Positions 6,551-8,155 of a stretch of DNA of 8,155 nucleotides are shown in pieces. The translations under genes were made by a program, and so were the position numbers. A model generated the notes under the pieces. The model ran no database searches and was not told where the DNA came from. It worked only from the letters and a program-made list of their open reading frames with translations. Within the stretch, counting starts at the first letter, position 1. Each line of letters begins with the position of its first letter. Source of the stretch: an uncultured Clostridia bacterium (GTDB taxonomy: Bacteria > Bacillota > Clostridia > Oscillospirales > CAG-272). The stretch is from the NCBI GenBank assembly GCA_904502055.1, contig CAJGDZ010000076.1, positions 1 to 8,155 of the forward strand, read 5' to 3'.

Positions 6551-8155
6551 ATGGCAAAATGGATATGGCTCAAAGAAGGACAAAGCGTTGACAGTCACGC
6601 TGAGTTCTTCATTCCCCTCACCTTTTCGGGGGAGAAGACCGAGATCCGTCTTTCGGCCGACTCGGATTATACGCTCTACGTAAACGGAAAGTTTGTAAGC
6701 TGTAACCAATACAGAGATTACCCCTACTATAAGATTTACGATACCATCGACCTTACCGAGCATCTTACCTGCGGTGAGAATGCAATCGCCATTGAGGTTT
6801 GGTATTACGGCGCTCCCAGTTACTCATATTACACCTCGAACGCCGGGCTGTGGTATGAGATCTATCAGAACGGAAGCAAGGTTAAGGAGTCGGACGAGAA
6901 TACGCTTTCCCGTCTCAGCCGCACCTATCAAAACGGCTTGGAAAAAAAGATTACGCCGCAAATCGGATTTTCCTATCATTACGACACCACGGCCGAGGAT
7001 GGGTGGAAAACAAAGCTCGTTGACGGCTTCGAGAAGAGCGGCCTTGGCGGCGAGGGCATTATGGATCCAATTCCGCGCCCCATTGAACGCATGAACATTC
7101 TCCCCGCAATCGATGCCAAGTTCATCCGCACCGCCGACAACCGTATGCTTTACGATCTTGGTCGCGAAGAGGTCGGCTTCCCCACCTTCCGTGTAAAGTC
7201 CCCCGTTAAGCAGAAGCTCCGCCTTGTATGGGGCGAGCACATTGAGGACGGACGCGTACGCGACATCATCGCCGCGCGCGATTTTTCGCTTTTTATCACG
7301 GTTGGCGAGGGTGTGTCTGATTTCTCAAGCTATTTCCGCCGTCTCGGCGCAAGATATCTCGAGATCGAATACGAGACTCCCATTGAGATCGACTATCTCA
7401 CGGTATATCCTTGCGAGTACCCGGTAAAGATGCTTCCCTACGATTTCAAAGACGAGCTTCGCAATCGCATCTATGAGGTGTCGGCAAGAACGCTTGTGCT
7501 TTGTATGCACGATCACTATGAGGATTGCCCGTGGCGTGAGCAAGGTATGTACGCGATGGACACCCGCAACCAGATCATCTGCGGCTACTACGCCTTTGGC
7601 GAGGAGAAATTCCCGCGTGCCGCACTTCGTCTGTTTGGCGAGGATGACCGTGCCGACGGTCTTTTGAACCTCACCACACCCTTTAAGGGAGACTCTCAGC
7701 CTCCCGCCAGAGCCATTCCCTCCTTCTCGCTTCACTTTGTAACGATGGTCTACGAATATTATCTCCGCACGGGCGATCTCACGCTCCTCAGAGAGGTATT
7801 CCCCAGACTCCAAAGGATAATGAACACCTGCTCGGAGCGTATGGTTGACGGTATACTTCCGAGATTCGAGCCCTCCAACCTCGTATGGAATTTCTACGAG
7901 TGGACCCACGATATGAACGGTGGCGCAAAGGTGGTCATCACCTCTCCTTACGAAACGGCCATCAACTGCCTCTACTCTATCGCACTCGGCCGTATGCAGG
8001 CCATCTGCGATTGGCTGGGTGAGAAGGCCGACTTCCTCACCGTGAAAAAGGAACTCAACAAGACGATTGCCAAGACCTTCTACAACGAAGAAAAGGGACT
8101 TTTCTTCAACCGTGTCGGCGCTGAGAATTACTGCGAGCTTACAAATGCTCTTGCA
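6551..8155 (+). CDS. Gene E: GH78 alpha-L-rhamnosidase-like protein, first 535 codons, cut by the window edge
   Basis: I translated this frame by hand; it stays open from the ATG at 6551 to the last base. GGAGG at 6537-6541 lies nine bases upstream, and gene D stops 21 bases before, so the two should be co-transcribed. The protein is the close relative of gene D: same start, LYDLGREEVGFP, WGEH at 227-230, FRRLGARYLEIEY, and the catalytic motif DCPWREQ with D325, R329, E330 (probable general acid) and D337 preceded by Met. The frame stops within the barrel at TNALA, which matches about residue 533 of gene D, so roughly 105 residues including the expected FWE general base and HGWS lie outside. 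One barrel loop is unusual: the GDMHPIPSAIPSF of D reads GDSQPPARAIPSF here, losing a His shared with C and D (B has Tyr). Function is inferred as for its paralogs; substrate unknown. Confidence 0.87.
   Translation, partial: MAKWIWLKEGQSVDSHAEFFIPLTFSGEKTEIRLSADSDYTLYVNGKFVSCNQYRDYPYYKIYDTIDLTEHLTCGENAIAIEVWYYGAPSYSYYTSNAGLWYEIYQNGSKVKESDENTLSRLSRTYQNGLEKKITPQIGFSYHYDTTAEDGWKTKLVDGFEKSGLGGEGIMDPIPRPIERMNILPAIDAKFIRTADNRMLYDLGREEVGFPTFRVKSPVKQKLRLVWGEHIEDGRVRDIIAARDFSLFITVGEGVSDFSSYFRRLGARYLEIEYETPIEIDYLTVYPCEYPVKMLPYDFKDELRNRIYEVSARTLVLCMHDHYEDCPWREQGMYAMDTRNQIICGYYAFGEEKFPRAALRLFGEDDRADGLLNLTTPFKGDSQPPARAIPSFSLHFVTMVYEYYLRTGDLTLLREVFPRLQRIMNTCSERMVDGILPRFEPSNLVWNFYEWTHDMNGGAKVVITSPYETAINCLYSIALGRMQAICDWLGEKADFLTVKKELNKTIAKTFYNEEKGLFFNRVGAENYCELTNALA

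Noticed and set aside
4583..6763. 726-residue open frame on the minus strand opposite gene D
   Set aside because: It is the same codon-bias effect as opposite gene B, spans the D-E junction, and shows no domain or ribosome binding site.

Overview
The window is a compact array of paralogous glycoside hydrolase genes. Five genes encode proteins of one family, and no other protein-coding gene can be supported. All start with the same residues (MAKWIWLK). Each protein complete enough to show it carries the glycoside hydrolase family 78 (alpha-L-rhamnosidase) layout: an N-terminal beta-sandwich, a second beta-sandwich, and an (alpha/alpha)6-barrel with the DCPWRE...D acidic motif. The three complete proteins also carry a late FWE...HGWS motif. 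They are 639-645 residues long, lack a signal peptide, and stop where the C-terminal beta-sandwich of classical GH78 enzymes would begin.

Layout, left to right. Positions 1-108 (minus) hold the first 36 codons of gene A, which leaves the window on the left. Positions 109-254 hold gene A's promoter and leader and the terminator of gene B. Gene B (255-2192, minus) and gene C (2218-4152, minus) form a two-gene operon read C then B, from a near-consensus promoter at 4202-4230. Positions 4153-4609 are an AT-rich divergent intergenic region with several dyad symmetries. Gene D (4610-6529, plus) and gene E (6551 to beyond the right edge, plus) form the opposite operon, driven by a promoter at 4538-4566. 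B and C are one subgroup, D and E another. What is visible of A is identical to D.

Positions 1-207 and 4511-4717 are an inverted repeat of 207 bp with 3 mismatches. It covers the core promoter, leader and first 36 codons of A and D, and may continue past the left edge. Recombination between the copies would invert the 4.3-kb C-B segment and exchange the sequences lying upstream of the A and D promoters.

The organism is probably an uncultured member of the Bacillota (Clostridia), perhaps from a plant-fibre-fed gut. This is inferred from sigma-A type promoters with 17-bp spacing and TGn extensions, strong GGAGG ribosome binding sites, short AT-rich intergenic regions, and a simple hairpin terminator. 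The taxonomic call is weak. The probable role is cytoplasmic removal of rhamnose from imported rhamnose-containing oligosaccharides or plant glycosides. No transporter, regulator or rhamnose catabolic gene is visible to confirm this.
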